In this document: positions 45,536 to 55,753 of the stretch, one piece after another
Position numbering within the stretch: position 1 is the stretch's first letter
Layout: each line of letters starts with the position of its first letter
Source of the DNA: Bordetella parapertussis
GTDB taxonomy: Bacteria; Pseudomonadota; Gammaproteobacteria; Burkholderiales; SG8-41
Reading direction: 5' to 3'
DNA length: 64,000 nucleotides
Assembly: GCA_945885345.1 (NCBI GenBank)
Contig: CAMCYP010000009.1
Location: 1 to 64,000 of the forward strand
Program-made: the position numbers and the translations under genes
The notes under the pieces: generated by a model
Database searches by the model: none
What the model saw: only the letters and a program-made list of their open reading frames with translations
Told to the model about the DNA's origin: nothing

Positions 45536-48500
45536 TGACAACCTCAGTGTCTGATGCGGCACAACTTTCTTTGGCGGCATACTCGAATCTCCTGACTGGA
45601 CCGACTAACGACCAGAAAACTCAACTCGAGTCTGCAGATATGGCGAGTACGCAAGCCACCGAATTCGCCACACGCTACCCGACCATCGTCACTCAATACG
45701 CCGACACTCTTGCCGCCGGCGGTATGGGCACAGGTTTCAACGCGACGGTGTTCAAGGATGCCGTGGGCAATCTGGCATTGGCGATCCGTGGGACGGACAG
45801 TCTGAGCGTGGGTGGTAATGCGAGCGATCTGTCGACGGGGCTGGATATTGTCGGATCAGGTGCCGGTTACGACCAGATCGTAGCGATGGTGAACTGGTGG
45901 TTACGTGCGACCGCGACCAAGGACCAGATGGTCAACCAGTTCCGGCTGGCGGAAGTGCCGCTAATTCAGGTTTCCGAAGGTGCTGTGGTGTTGCGCCCGG
46001 GTACTGCCCCAGAGACATCGTATGTACTGGATGTGGCGCCACAACAGGTCAAAGCGACAGGCGAGGTGAAAGCAGCCCTGGACTTGGACCCTGACCTGCG
46101 TGTGGAAGTCACCGGCCATTCGCTGGGTGGGCATCTCGCGATGGCATTTTCGACGCTTTTTGCGGCACAGACCGAGCAAGTGACGGCGTTCAATGCACCG
46201 GGGTTCAGCAGTAGCGCGGTCAATCAGGCGTTTTTTGCGAAGCTGAAGCTGGGTGGATTGATTCCAGTTGCTGGCGCGTCAAACATCATCAACGTAATTG
46301 CGGACGAGACGAATGTCGGCCCGACTCAGCTTAATCTTGTCGCTGGCTTGTATACCCGGCCTGGCCAGTCGTTTGACATCAGCATCGAGAATCAGTGGCA
46401 GTCGGATGAATCGACGCCTGCAGGTGCACTGAACCACAGCATCATTGTGCTGACCGATTCTCTGGCCGTCTACAAGCTGCTCGCCGAACTTGCGCCGGTG
46501 TCGGGCGACAACGCTTTCACCACCACGGCCTACAAGAGCATCCTCAATCAAGCCGTGCAAGGCACGGCGGCAGGCTACGAGCGGATCGTGGATGCGCTCG
46601 AAAAACTTTTCCTGAACGATACCCGGCTGCTGGATGCAGGCAACAATAAACGGGAGGATTTATACAAGTCCATTCAAGGGTTAACTGCAGATGGCTCGGC
46701 GTATACAATCAGGAAAGGTCAGCTCCAGATTGAATCGATCGCCGGTGTCGCCGCGAATTTTGTGGCGAATGCACAGGGGAGCGATGCGCGTGGTTTGGCG
46801 TGGCGTTATGCGCTCAAGGAGCTGGATCCATTTGCAGTGATCGACGCAAACAACACCGGCGTTTACACGAAATTCCAGTCAGGCGGCGCCAACGCCGGAG
46901 AACTCGATCTTTATGACCCGGCCAGCCGTACCGGCACGCTGACAACGCAATGGCTCGAAGACCGCGCGGCCTTGTTGCAACGCAAGCTGGATATCGCGGC
47001 CAGAGACGAAATCAATGATATCGACAAGCCGCTGAATCTCAACAATACGACCAAGACATGGGCCGCAGACAATCTGTATTTTGAAGATCGCGCATCCGGA
47101 TATGCGCTGAACCAAGGCGGTCAACGCATTCAGGACCCCTATATCATTTTCGGCAGCGACAGCGCCGATGCCATTGCAGGCAGCAGTCGGGCGGATCGGT
47201 TCTACGGCCAAGGTGGCACCGATTACCTGATCGGTATGGGAGACGCCGACCACCTCGAAGGCGGCACGGGACTCGATATTTATGAGTACAGCACAGTTCG
47301 CAGTACCGGATTATTCACAACTGGTACTGATGGTAACGACACGCTACTGGATGTCGATGGTCAAGGTGTCCTGCGTTATCAGTACAAGGACGCAAACGAT
47401 GTCCTGCAATCCACCGTGCTGGCGGGCGTAGCCATCAAGGGCGCCGATGGCAAATGGAAAACCCCCGACGACCGTTTTGTGCTGGAACAGACCGGGGCTG
47501 ATCTCAAAGTCACCTTCGGCGCCGCGGTGGACGGCAGCGTCACAATCAAGGATTTTGATTTCACCAAGGCGGCCCAGGGCGGGTATTTCGGCATCCGTCT
47601 AATTGAAGCGCAGGTGCTGCCTGTGACCACCAATACCATCGTCGGTGACTATGACTACCTGGAAAGCACGACGATCCCGGGAACGTACCAGTACGACCCA
47701 TGGGGCAATCCCCTGATGGGCGGGGATTCGGGAGAAGTGGCGGTCAACGTGCTGCAGGACACTCCGGCGAATGACCGCATCGAAGGCCTTGCCTACAGTG
47801 ACTGGCTGGTTGCGCGCCGTGGTGGCGATGACCACATTTTTGGCGGTGATGAGCGGGATTACATCGAGGGCGGCGGTGGGAATGATGTTCTGGAGGGTGG
47901 CGCGGACGGTAATACCGGGCATCTGGGTGGTTTCCAGTTCTCCTTTGGCGTTACTGGCGGTGACGATCTCTTTGGCGGGATCGGCAATGATCGTCTCTAT
48001 GGCAATCTTTACAAGGAAACAGAGGCACTGATCCGTGACGGCAATACGGGCGTCTCCAGTACAGACTATGGTGATGTTCTCGGCGGCGGCGAGGGTGACG
48101 ACCTGCTGGCTGGCGACGTCAATCGCGATGTGCTGTTTGGCGGGGGCGGTGATGATCTGCTCATTGGGGGTGCTTCGGATGATTTTCTGCTGGGAGATCA
48201 GGATAGGACGTTCGGCAGTCTGGATCTGAATGATCCTCAAGCCTCCTGGTTCTGGAACTGGTCGGTTACCTCTGCGATCAATGACGCTTCCCGCACCGAC
48301 ACTTTTAACGGATTTACGGAAAATGCGGTATCAGCCCCGGGACGTGATGTGCTTTATGGTGGCGCCGGTAATGATGTGATTGCTGCCGGTGGCAATGACG
48401 ATGTGCTTTGGGGAGAAGCCGGCAAGGACTGGCTGTTCGGGGAGGGTGGATCGGACGTCCTGATCGGTGGCGACGACAACGATATTCTCGCGGGTGATAG

Positions 48501-51500
48501 TGCAAGTACACCGCTTGAACAGCAGGGAGACGATTATCTGGATGGCGGTGACGGGATCGATTATTTGTTTGGTTATGGCGGCAATGACATTTTGATCGGC
48601 GGTGCCGGCAATGACGTCCTTCAGGGGGGCGACGGTGAGGACATTCTGTTCGGTGGTTCTGGTGACGACATCCTGCTCGGTGGTGCCGGCAAGGATATTT
48701 ATATATTCAATCGTGGCGATGGCATCAAAGTCATTACGGACAGCTCGGCAAAAGCCGATGACCCCGAAGCCAGCGTGCTAATGCTGGGCGAGGGATTCAC
48801 CCAAAGCGACATCAAATTCCGCAAAGGCAGCCTGTGGGTCGATCTGGGGCCATCCAATGCAGACGACCCGCTCGCCGGCAACGACCAGATTCACTTCACC
48901 GAATTCAATGGCGACTTCCCGGACCTGACAGCGGCTATCAGGGAAATCCGCTTCGCCGACGGCTCTTCCATGGACTACGCCGCCATCCTCGCGCAGGGCT
49001 TTGATATTGACGGAACCGCACTGGACGATGCCGGAGACGCGGGGCTGATCGGCACTTCGGTCACCGACCGCATTCGCGGTTTCGCCGGCAGTGACGAGCT
49101 AGAGGGGCGTGATGGCAACGACGCGTTGACCGGGGACGGCGGTGAGGACCGGCTCGATGCAGGCAACGGCAATGACGTGCTGGATGGCGGAACAGGCAAT
49201 GACGTACTGGCGGGCGGTATGGGCAGCGACGATTACCGGTTTGTCAGCGGCGACGGCATCGATACGCTGATCGAAGGTTCTCTGTTCGTGCGCGGCCTGT
49301 CCGATCCGGGCAGCGCCGATCGAATAGTGTTTGGTAACGGCATAGTCCGCGAAGATGTAACCCTGCTGCGCACTGGCGACGGTCATCTGATCGTGCGTTA
49401 CGGCGCCGGCGATGAAATTTTTGTTGAAGGCCAGTACAGCGTATCCGGCTCGGACATCGAAGGTGTCGTGTTTGCCGACGGCGCGACGATTGAAAGGGCC
49501 GAACTGGACGCGCTGGCAGTCGGGGTTCTCAACGGCACTGCCGATGCTGATGAACTCTACGGCACCTCCGGCAACGATGTGCTGCGTGGGCACGACGGGG
49601 ACGACGTTCTCGACGGCGGCCCGGTGCCGGAGCACCGCGTCATGAGCACACGACTGGTCACCGGTGACGACGTTCTCGAAGGTGGCGCCGGCAGCGATAC
49701 CTACGCTCTCTACTGGAGCATGGGCACCGACCGCATCATTGATACGGCCGATGGGCAAACCAATACCCTGAAGCTGCTCGAAGGCGCGACGCTGGATAGC
49801 GTCAAGACTGTGCGCAACGGCGACGACCTGCGGGTGACGCTGCGCGGGTCAACCGATGGTGCGCGGGTGCAGGGGTTCTTTGCGGATGGCGGCGCGGCGT
49901 CCTGGCAGATTGCTAGTGTGGCGGAGGGCAGCCAGTCGTTGTTTGATTTATATGAAACGCAAAGCGCCGCAGGAAATGCCCGTGCCGTTGACGCCATGGC
50001 GGACTACAAGCAACGGCTTCTCGGCGAGTGGCGTGCGCGCGGGCAGTCGAATTTCGAGTTGCCGACGCATGTTTATGTGAGTTCGATCTGGTCGCAGACC
50101 ACCGTTACGTGGACCCGACTGGTGCCGGCATTGCCGGAACCGATAGTGCAGACACAGACTTTCGTGAATGATCCGGTAACTTATTCCATGGCCAAAGGCT
50201 ATGGGCAAAGACAGGGCGGGCGCATTCTGTCATTACCGGTATCCGGGAATACGGTCATCCAGCGTCATGTGGCTCCGGTGGTCGAGACTTCGGAGTCCAA
50301 CGCTGCTGTCATCGAGGCGCAGTACTTGGCAGGTGGCAACACGGATGTGTTGTCGTACACGTTCTTTGCCGGTGGCGGTGGATCGTCCGGCAATACACGC
50401 ACCTATTCGTATACCAATGGATTCGCGGTCAACACGGTCACGGAGTCGAGTGCAGAAGGCTGGGCGCCGCTGACTTTGCGCGAAGACGGTCTGGGAAATT
50501 TTAGCTTCAGCCTGCAGCAGGTGACTGAGCGGCCGGTGATCGAGGAGATCATCGCAGGTGCTGGCGATAATACGATTATCGGCGTATTGGATGGCACCGG
50601 AGACAATGTGGCGCTGATTGATGCTGGTGCCGGCAACGATGTCGTGACAGCGGGGCAATACGATTTTGCATACGGTAACGAGGGCGACGACGAGATAACT
50701 AGCGGCGCTTACGCCTTTGGCGGCAATGGCTTCGACAGATTGTCCGATGGTCGTTTCATGTCCGGAGGGGCGGATGATGATTTTCTGAGCGGTGGCGCGG
50801 GGGAAACCACTTTTCAATTCGGATCCGATGAGGCGGGGCAGGACTTTGTGCAGGATCGGAATGGAATCTCGTTAAACGAATTCATTCTCCGAGCAGGATT
50901 TTCGGAGTCTGCTTCCAATCTGGTCTATGGCGGCAAGTACCGAATGGGTGGGGCGACGAGTTTTCAGTTCCAGTTGGCGCTGCAGGATAAGTTGGGCGGA
51001 TATTCGGAATCGCAGGAATTTATTTTTTCCGCTTTCACTTACGGCGAGATTGATTCAGGTGATGGCGGAATGCGACGGTATGCAATGCTGGGAAATTCCA
51101 TCGGGTTTCCGAGAGGAGTTCCGGATCGGCTTTCCCGGGCGGGCGCACCTGCTTATAACGATGGTTACTATAGCTGGGTCTATGACTCCATCGATGACAT
51201 GCTACGGGATATTGCAGACCTTGGCATGCAATACAATCCGGCCGATATTCAGCTCATTCCCAGTGCTCCTGATCTTTCTGATTTCACTGCCGATAATTAT
51301 CAGGCACTTCGTCCTTTTTTCGATTCCGGCATTCTGGAAAAAGATGTGGTGGAGCTTGCGGATTTTCAGGATGGCATTGATGAATTGAAGGTAGGTTTCG
51401 CGCCGCCTGACGAATTTACCGAACGCCGTACGCTGCGCTTGGTCTGGGGCGAGGACAAAGTCATCGATATGGAACTGCCGTCGGCGGCCGATCTGATCGG

Positions 51501-54261
51501 TCATGGCGTAGAGGAAGTGCGTCTGGGCGGGGCATCGGTCTATATCGGCGATCTGGTCGAACAGGCCTACGGGGGTGGCATTCTCGGCACCCCTTTTGAC
51601 GACGGGATATCGGGTAGCGGCGGCGACGATGTCATTCGCGGTCTGGGAGGATGGGATTTCATCGAGGGCGGGGCCGGCAACGACGCGCTCAGCGGCGGTG
51701 CAGGAATTGACGAGTTCTTCTTCGCGGCAGGCGCCGGTTCAGACACCATTCTTGATCCGGATGCTGAAGATCTGATCCTGTTCGACACCAGCGTCACGCC
51801 GGATCAAATCCGGCTCGGGCTGGGTTCACTACAGCTGGGTTACGGCGGTGCGGGCGACGAGATTCACTTCGAGGGTTTCAATCCGGATGATGTTTACGGA
51901 GTCACCTTGTTCGCTGCCTTGCAGTTCTATGATATCCAGCAGGATTGGGTGCTGATCAATGAACTGACCTATGGTCAGGTGCTCAGCCGCGGCTTCGATA
52001 TTGATGGAACGGCCGGTAATGACACCCTGCGCGGCACCAACATTCACGACCGCTTTACGGGAGGTGCGGGCAATGACGTGTTGTCTGGTGGCGTCGGGAG
52101 CGATACCTATTTTTTCAATGCCGGAGACGGTATTGATACCATCAACGACGTCGCCGTTGCCGGTGAGGTTAGCCGGGTAGTGTTGCGCGACTACCGGGAG
52201 ACGGATATCACCGGTGCCAGGCAAGGAGAATATGTGGTGCTGCGTGCAGGCGCAGGGGATGCGCTGCGGATTCTCTGGAACGAGACTGCCGGCATTGGCG
52301 TGGATCGGATTGAATTTTCTGACGGTGCCGTCTGGGACCGTGCTGTCCTCGGGCAATTGCCGATTGAAGAAGACAATTCGCCGCCTGTAGTGAACGGGCC
52401 GCTGTCCAGTCAGGCGACCTTGGAAGATGCCACATTCAGCTTTACCGTGCCAGACACCACCTTTCGTGATCCGGATGTCGGTGATGTATTGGCTTACAGC
52501 GCCACTCGCACAGACGGCAGTGCCTTGCCTGCATGGCTCGATTTTGATGCCTTGACGCATACCTTCAGTGGCACACCAGGAAATTCCGATATTGGTACAG
52601 TGAGGCTGGTCGTAACTGCAACAGATCGCAGCGGAGCTGCCGCATCATCAGTATTCGAACTGGTGGTGGAAAATGTAAACGATGCTCCGATATACATGCC
52701 GCCGATCGAAGATCAGTTCGCGACTGAGGACTCTGCTTTCAGTTTTACGGTATCCGAGCAGCGATTCGCCGAGATTGATGCCGGCGACGATTTAAGCTAT
52801 GGCGCCGGCTTAGCTGGTGGCGGGTCATTACCGGAGTGGCTCAGCTTTGACGCCGTCACGAGAACTTTCACCGGAACGCCTGGCAATGCTGATGTCGGCA
52901 GCATAGCGGTAGCCATCACCGCAACAGATGCGGCGGGGACCAGCGCGGTTGGATCATTCGCAATCAATGTGGCAAACACCAACGATGCGCCAATTCTGAT
53001 TCAAGCACTCTCCGGTCGGACAACCACTGAAAACGCGCTTTTCAGCTATACGGTACCAGCGGACGCATTCCTGGACGTCGATAGCGGCGACTCGCTCAGA
53101 TACAGCGCTAGCCTGATCAACGGCGGTTCGCTGCCCGCCTGGCTGTCATTCGATGCCGCAACCCGTGCGCTCAGCGGTACTCCACCTGATGGATCTGCCG
53201 GCGGGCTGGCTCTGCGTGTAACCGCGGTTGATCAGGCGGGATCTGAAGCTTTTTCCGATTTTACGCTGGTGATCGAAGTCGACAGTGAAGGCATCACGCT
53301 GACAGGCACATCCGCTTCCGAGTCGCTGATCGGGACAACCTTCGATGACTTTATCGATGGGCGAGGTGGTGACGATGTGCTGCGCGGCCTGGCAGGCAAC
53401 GATTGGCTGATTGGCGGGACAGGCGCCGACCTTTTGTTGGGTGGCACCGGCGAGGACATGCTTGATGGACGTCGCGGCAAGGATGTCCTTAATGGCGGGA
53501 AAGGTGCGGATACTTACTTGTTTGGCAGGGGGTATGGCAAGGACGTAATCGAAGATGATGGGGCTGCTGGAGAGATCGATACGGTGTTGTTTGGTGACGG
53601 GATTACCCTTCGGGATCTGCGGTTTTCAAGGGATGGTGGCGATCTGACCATCGGTATTGCGGGCACCGGTGACCGACTGACGATTCGTGACTGGTCATCC
53701 CGCAAAAGCGGGATCGAAGCGCTGCGTTTCTCTGAAGGTCAGATGGTGGATTTGCGGGAGGCCGTACGCCATGGCGATATCAACGCCACTGGGAATGAAG
53801 CTGATCACGGGGACAGTTACCACCATTTGAATGATGCGGGAAGGGATGACGGCCACGATTCACCGGAGAAAGAAGGGCATGGCCGTCCCTGGCATGGCAA
53901 GCATAACGAAAAGGATTTTGAAGAGTTGCTCGATGGCTGGTTTGATGAGCGACGGCGTTCCGGTGATGCATTGTTGAGCTGGCTTGATGAGTCACGCGAC
54001 GGCGAAAAAAGTATCAAGGAACCGAGTGCATCAATCCGTTCCGCATGGGAAATATCAGAGCGTTGGCTGAACAATCATCAGTATGGTGGCGCCGGTCATT
54101 CCGAAAATACGCACAGCGAAGAATATTCCGGATGGGCATGGTTGGGCGGCCGAACCTTTGATGCCGGATCAGGACCGGGAATTAACAGCTTGCCAGCGCT
54201 TGATGGGCATAGCCTGAAGGCATTCAAGGGCCTTGAAGAAGGCCTCCGGGCCCTGGGTTAA
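45535..54261 (+). CDS. Giant secreted RTX protein: N-terminal lipase-like domain, multiple RTX blocks, three cadherin/Ig-like modules
   Basis: 2908 aa; VTGHSLGGHLAMAFS lipase motif; many GGxGxDxxx nonapeptides (e.g. GGAGNDVIAAGGNDDVLWGEAGKDWLFGEGGSDVLIGG); three NDAPI...SLPxWLSFDAxTRTFSGTP modules. Confidence 0.92.
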   Translation: MTTSVSDAAQLSLAAYSNLLTGPTNDQKTQLESADMASTQATEFATRYPTIVTQYADTLAAGGMGTGFNATVFKDAVGNLALAIRGTDSLSVGGNASDLSTGLDIVGSGAGYDQIVAMVNWWLRATATKDQMVNQFRLAEVPLIQVSEGAVVLRPGTAPETSYVLDVAPQQVKATGEVKAALDLDPDLRVEVTGHSLGGHLAMAFSTLFAAQTEQVTAFNAPGFSSSAVNQAFFAKLKLGGLIPVAGASNIINVIADETNVGPTQLNLVAGLYTRPGQSFDISIENQWQSDESTPAGALNHSIIVLTDSLAVYKLLAELAPVSGDNAFTTTAYKSILNQAVQGTAAGYERIVDALEKLFLNDTRLLDAGNNKREDLYKSIQGLTADGSAYTIRKGQLQIESIAGVAANFVANAQGSDARGLAWRYALKELDPFAVIDANNTGVYTKFQSGGANAGELDLYDPASRTGTLTTQWLEDRAALLQRKLDIAARDEINDIDKPLNLNNTTKTWAADNLYFEDRASGYALNQGGQRIQDPYIIFGSDSADAIAGSSRADRFYGQGGTDYLIGMGDADHLEGGTGLDIYEYSTVRSTGLFTTGTDGNDTLLDVDGQGVLRYQYKDANDVLQSTVLAGVAIKGADGKWKTPDDRFVLEQTGADLKVTFGAAVDGSVTIKDFDFTKAAQGGYFGIRLIEAQVLPVTTNTIVGDYDYLESTTIPGTYQYDPWGNPLMGGDSGEVAVNVLQDTPANDRIEGLAYSDWLVARRGGDDHIFGGDERDYIEGGGGNDVLEGGADGNTGHLGGFQFSFGVTGGDDLFGGIGNDRLYGNLYKETEALIRDGNTGVSSTDYGDVLGGGEGDDLLAGDVNRDVLFGGGGDDLLIGGASDDFLLGDQDRTFGSLDLNDPQASWFWNWSVTSAINDASRTDTFNGFTENAVSAPGRDVLYGGAGNDVIAAGGNDDVLWGEAGKDWLFGEGGSDVLIGGDDNDILAGDSASTPLEQQGDDYLDGGDGIDYLFGYGGNDILIGGAGNDVLQGGDGEDILFGGSGDDILLGGAGKDIYIFNRGDGIKVITDSSAKADDPEASVLMLGEGFTQSDIKFRKGSLWVDLGPSNADDPLAGNDQIHFTEFNGDFPDLTAAIREIRFADGSSMDYAAILAQGFDIDGTALDDAGDAGLIGTSVTDRIRGFAGSDELEGRDGNDALTGDGGEDRLDAGNGNDVLDGGTGNDVLAGGMGSDDYRFVSGDGIDTLIEGSLFVRGLSDPGSADRIVFGNGIVREDVTLLRTGDGHLIVRYGAGDEIFVEGQYSVSGSDIEGVVFADGATIERAELDALAVGVLNGTADADELYGTSGNDVLRGHDGDDVLDGGPVPEHRVMSTRLVTGDDVLEGGAGSDTYALYWSMGTDRIIDTADGQTNTLKLLEGATLDSVKTVRNGDDLRVTLRGSTDGARVQGFFADGGAASWQIASVAEGSQSLFDLYETQSAAGNARAVDAMADYKQRLLGEWRARGQSNFELPTHVYVSSIWSQTTVTWTRLVPALPEPIVQTQTFVNDPVTYSMAKGYGQRQGGRILSLPVSGNTVIQRHVAPVVETSESNAAVIEAQYLAGGNTDVLSYTFFAGGGGSSGNTRTYSYTNGFAVNTVTESSAEGWAPLTLREDGLGNFSFSLQQVTERPVIEEIIAGAGDNTIIGVLDGTGDNVALIDAGAGNDVVTAGQYDFAYGNEGDDEITSGAYAFGGNGFDRLSDGRFMSGGADDDFLSGGAGETTFQFGSDEAGQDFVQDRNGISLNEFILRAGFSESASNLVYGGKYRMGGATSFQFQLALQDKLGGYSESQEFIFSAFTYGEIDSGDGGMRRYAMLGNSIGFPRGVPDRLSRAGAPAYNDGYYSWVYDSIDDMLRDIADLGMQYNPADIQLIPSAPDLSDFTADNYQALRPFFDSGILEKDVVELADFQDGIDELKVGFAPPDEFTERRTLRLVWGEDKVIDMELPSAADLIGHGVEEVRLGGASVYIGDLVEQAYGGGILGTPFDDGISGSGGDDVIRGLGGWDFIEGGAGNDALSGGAGIDEFFFAAGAGSDTILDPDAEDLILFDTSVTPDQIRLGLGSLQLGYGGAGDEIHFEGFNPDDVYGVTLFAALQFYDIQQDWVLINELTYGQVLSRGFDIDGTAGNDTLRGTNIHDRFTGGAGNDVLSGGVGSDTYFFNAGDGIDTINDVAVAGEVSRVVLRDYRETDITGARQGEYVVLRAGAGDALRILWNETAGIGVDRIEFSDGAVWDRAVLGQLPIEEDNSPPVVNGPLSSQATLEDATFSFTVPDTTFRDPDVGDVLAYSATRTDGSALPAWLDFDALTHTFSGTPGNSDIGTVRLVVTATDRSGAAASSVFELVVENVNDAPIYMPPIEDQFATEDSAFSFTVSEQRFAEIDAGDDLSYGAGLAGGGSLPEWLSFDAVTRTFTGTPGNADVGSIAVAITATDAAGTSAVGSFAINVANTNDAPILIQALSGRTTTENALFSYTVPADAFLDVDSGDSLRYSASLINGGSLPAWLSFDAATRALSGTPPDGSAGGLALRVTAVDQAGSEAFSDFTLVIEVDSEGITLTGTSASESLIGTTFDDFIDGRGGDDVLRGLAGNDWLIGGTGADLLLGGTGEDMLDGRRGKDVLNGGKGADTYLFGRGYGKDVIEDDGAAGEIDTVLFGDGITLRDLRFSRDGGDLTIGIAGTGDRLTIRDWSSRKSGIEALRFSEGQMVDLREAVRHGDINATGNEADHGDSYHHLNDAGRDDGHDSPEKEGHGRPWHGKHNEKDFEELLDGWFDERRRSGDALLSWLDESRDGEKSIKEPSASIRSAWEISERWLNNHQYGGAGHSENTHSEEYSGWAWLGGRTFDAGSGPGINSLPALDGHSLKAFKGLEEGLRALG
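52378..53280 (+). repeat. Three tandem ~300-bp coding modules (cadherin/He_PIG-like domains) within the RTX gene
   Basis: Modules at about 52378-52680, 52681-52980 and 52981-53280, each with FSFTVPxxxFxDxDxGDxLxYSA...SLPAWLSFDAxTRxxSGTP. Confidence 0.8.
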
Positions 54262-54271
54262 CGCGGCCGAT

Positions 54272-55645
54272 ATGCCTGCTCCCGGCAAGTTGAAGTCCTT
54301 CTTTTTTCCGGAAGGCCAATCGCTGGACTTTGCTCCGGCCTTGCTGCGCACTCAGCAGCAGTCGCCCGCTCCATTGCCTCGTGCATTGCTTTACCTACTG
54401 CTCACGCTATTTGCGATAACACTGATTTGGAGTGTGTTCGGGCAGTTGGATGTTGTCGCAGTGGCACAAGGGAAGCTCGTGCCGCAAAGTTTTCTCAAGA
54501 TTGTGCAACCAGCCGAGGCTGGGATCGTGCGCGATATCCTCGTCTCTGAAGGGGAGTCCGTCAGAGAGGGGCAGTTGTTGATGCGCATGGATGCGAGTCT
54601 TGCCGAAGCTGACATGCGAGCGGTCCGCAGGGAAGTCAACGTCAAGGCATTGCAACTCCAGCGCATTGATGCGGAACTGCGCGGACAGCCTATGAAACGC
54701 CTGCCAGATACAGATATTGCCTTGTTCAACGAGGTTGAAGCCCAGTTTCATGCCCGACGACGGGCGCATATGGATGCGCTGGACACGGAACAAGCGCAGC
54801 TATTAAAGGCGCGCCATGACCTGAAAGTGGCGATGGAGGTGGAAGGCAAACTCAAGCAGACAGTCCCCATATATCGTGCGCAGGCGGAGGGGTGGGACAA
54901 ATTGGCTAAAGACGGTTTCGCAGGGAAACTTTTGGCCATGGATAAGCAGCGCCAATATTTGGAGAGTTCACAGGATCTGAAGGCTCAGGGGCATGCAATC
55001 GCGGGACTCAAGGCATCCATTGACCAGGCGGGAAAACGCGTGGCCCAATTGCATTCCGGTTATCTGCAACAATTGCAGGCTGAGCGATCTGATATTGCAT
55101 CACAGCATCATCATGCTCAGCAGGAATACGACAAGCTGCAACACCGCTCCGGTCTGCTCGAGCTTCGTGCGCCACAGGCCGGCATTGTCAAGGATCTGGC
55201 AACACATACCCCGGGTACTGTCGTTGCACCCGGTACGGTGGTCATGACGCTGGTGCCCCGAGACGAGCCAGTGCAGGCTGAGGTTTGGGTGGCTAATGCT
55301 GATGCGGGTTTTGTTACACCAAACCAGAAGGCTCGGATCAAAATTGATGCGTATCCGTTTCAGAAGTACGGAATGGTCGAGGGTTTGGTCAAGCAGGTCA
55401 GCGCGGATTCCAGCGAGGCCGGCCAGCAAAATGCATCAACGAAAAACCAGCCGATGACATCGCCACTGTATTACAGGGTGCTTGTCACTTTGGACAATGC
55501 ACATCTCGAACGCGACGGTACACGCCACTTGCTGATGCCCGGCATGCAAGTCAATGCTGAAATCCATCTCGGCACCCGCAGCGTGATGGAGTATCTGCTG
55601 TCACCAATCCAGAAAGTGGTGCACGAGGCCGGGCGGGAGCGGTAA
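54272..55645 (+). CDS. HlyD-family type I secretion membrane fusion protein
   Basis: LLTLFAITLIWSVFGQLDVVAVAQGKLVPQSFLKIVQPAEAGIVRDILVSEGESVREGQLLMRMD; likely start MPAPGKLK. Confidence 0.92.
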   Translation: MPAPGKLKSFFFPEGQSLDFAPALLRTQQQSPAPLPRALLYLLLTLFAITLIWSVFGQLDVVAVAQGKLVPQSFLKIVQPAEAGIVRDILVSEGESVREGQLLMRMDASLAEADMRAVRREVNVKALQLQRIDAELRGQPMKRLPDTDIALFNEVEAQFHARRRAHMDALDTEQAQLLKARHDLKVAMEVEGKLKQTVPIYRAQAEGWDKLAKDGFAGKLLAMDKQRQYLESSQDLKAQGHAIAGLKASIDQAGKRVAQLHSGYLQQLQAERSDIASQHHHAQQEYDKLQHRSGLLELRAPQAGIVKDLATHTPGTVVAPGTVVMTLVPRDEPVQAEVWVANADAGFVTPNQKARIKIDAYPFQKYGMVEGLVKQVSADSSEAGQQNASTKNQPMTSPLYYRVLVTLDNAHLERDGTRHLLMPGMQVNAEIHLGTRSVMEYLLSPIQKVVHEAGRER

Positions 55646-55666
55646 GACTAAGTCGCATCGCAAACA

Positions 55667-55695
55667 AAAACGGCGCAGAATCTCTGCGCCGTTTT
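55667..55695. terminator. Bidirectional terminator between hlyD-like gene and rne
   Basis: AAAACGGCGCAGA-ATC-TCTGCGCCGTTTT. Confidence 0.9.
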
Positions 55696-55707
55696 CATTA
55701 AAATATA

Positions 55708-55725
55708 AATAAAAACAAATACTTA
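55708..55725 (-). repeat. AT-rich recurrent motif, site iv (AATAAAAACAAATACTTA)
   Basis: Identical 18-mer to site ii, immediately after the terminator. Confidence 0.7.
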
Positions 55726-55753
55726 GTCGATATTCTCCAATAAGCCCGCAGTC

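Noticed and set aside
47150-53520. Periodic DNA pattern that could be mistaken for a CRISPR or tandem repeat array
   Set aside because: The periodicity is the coding signature of RTX nonapeptides and cadherin-like modules; repeats are degenerate at DNA level and in one reading frame.
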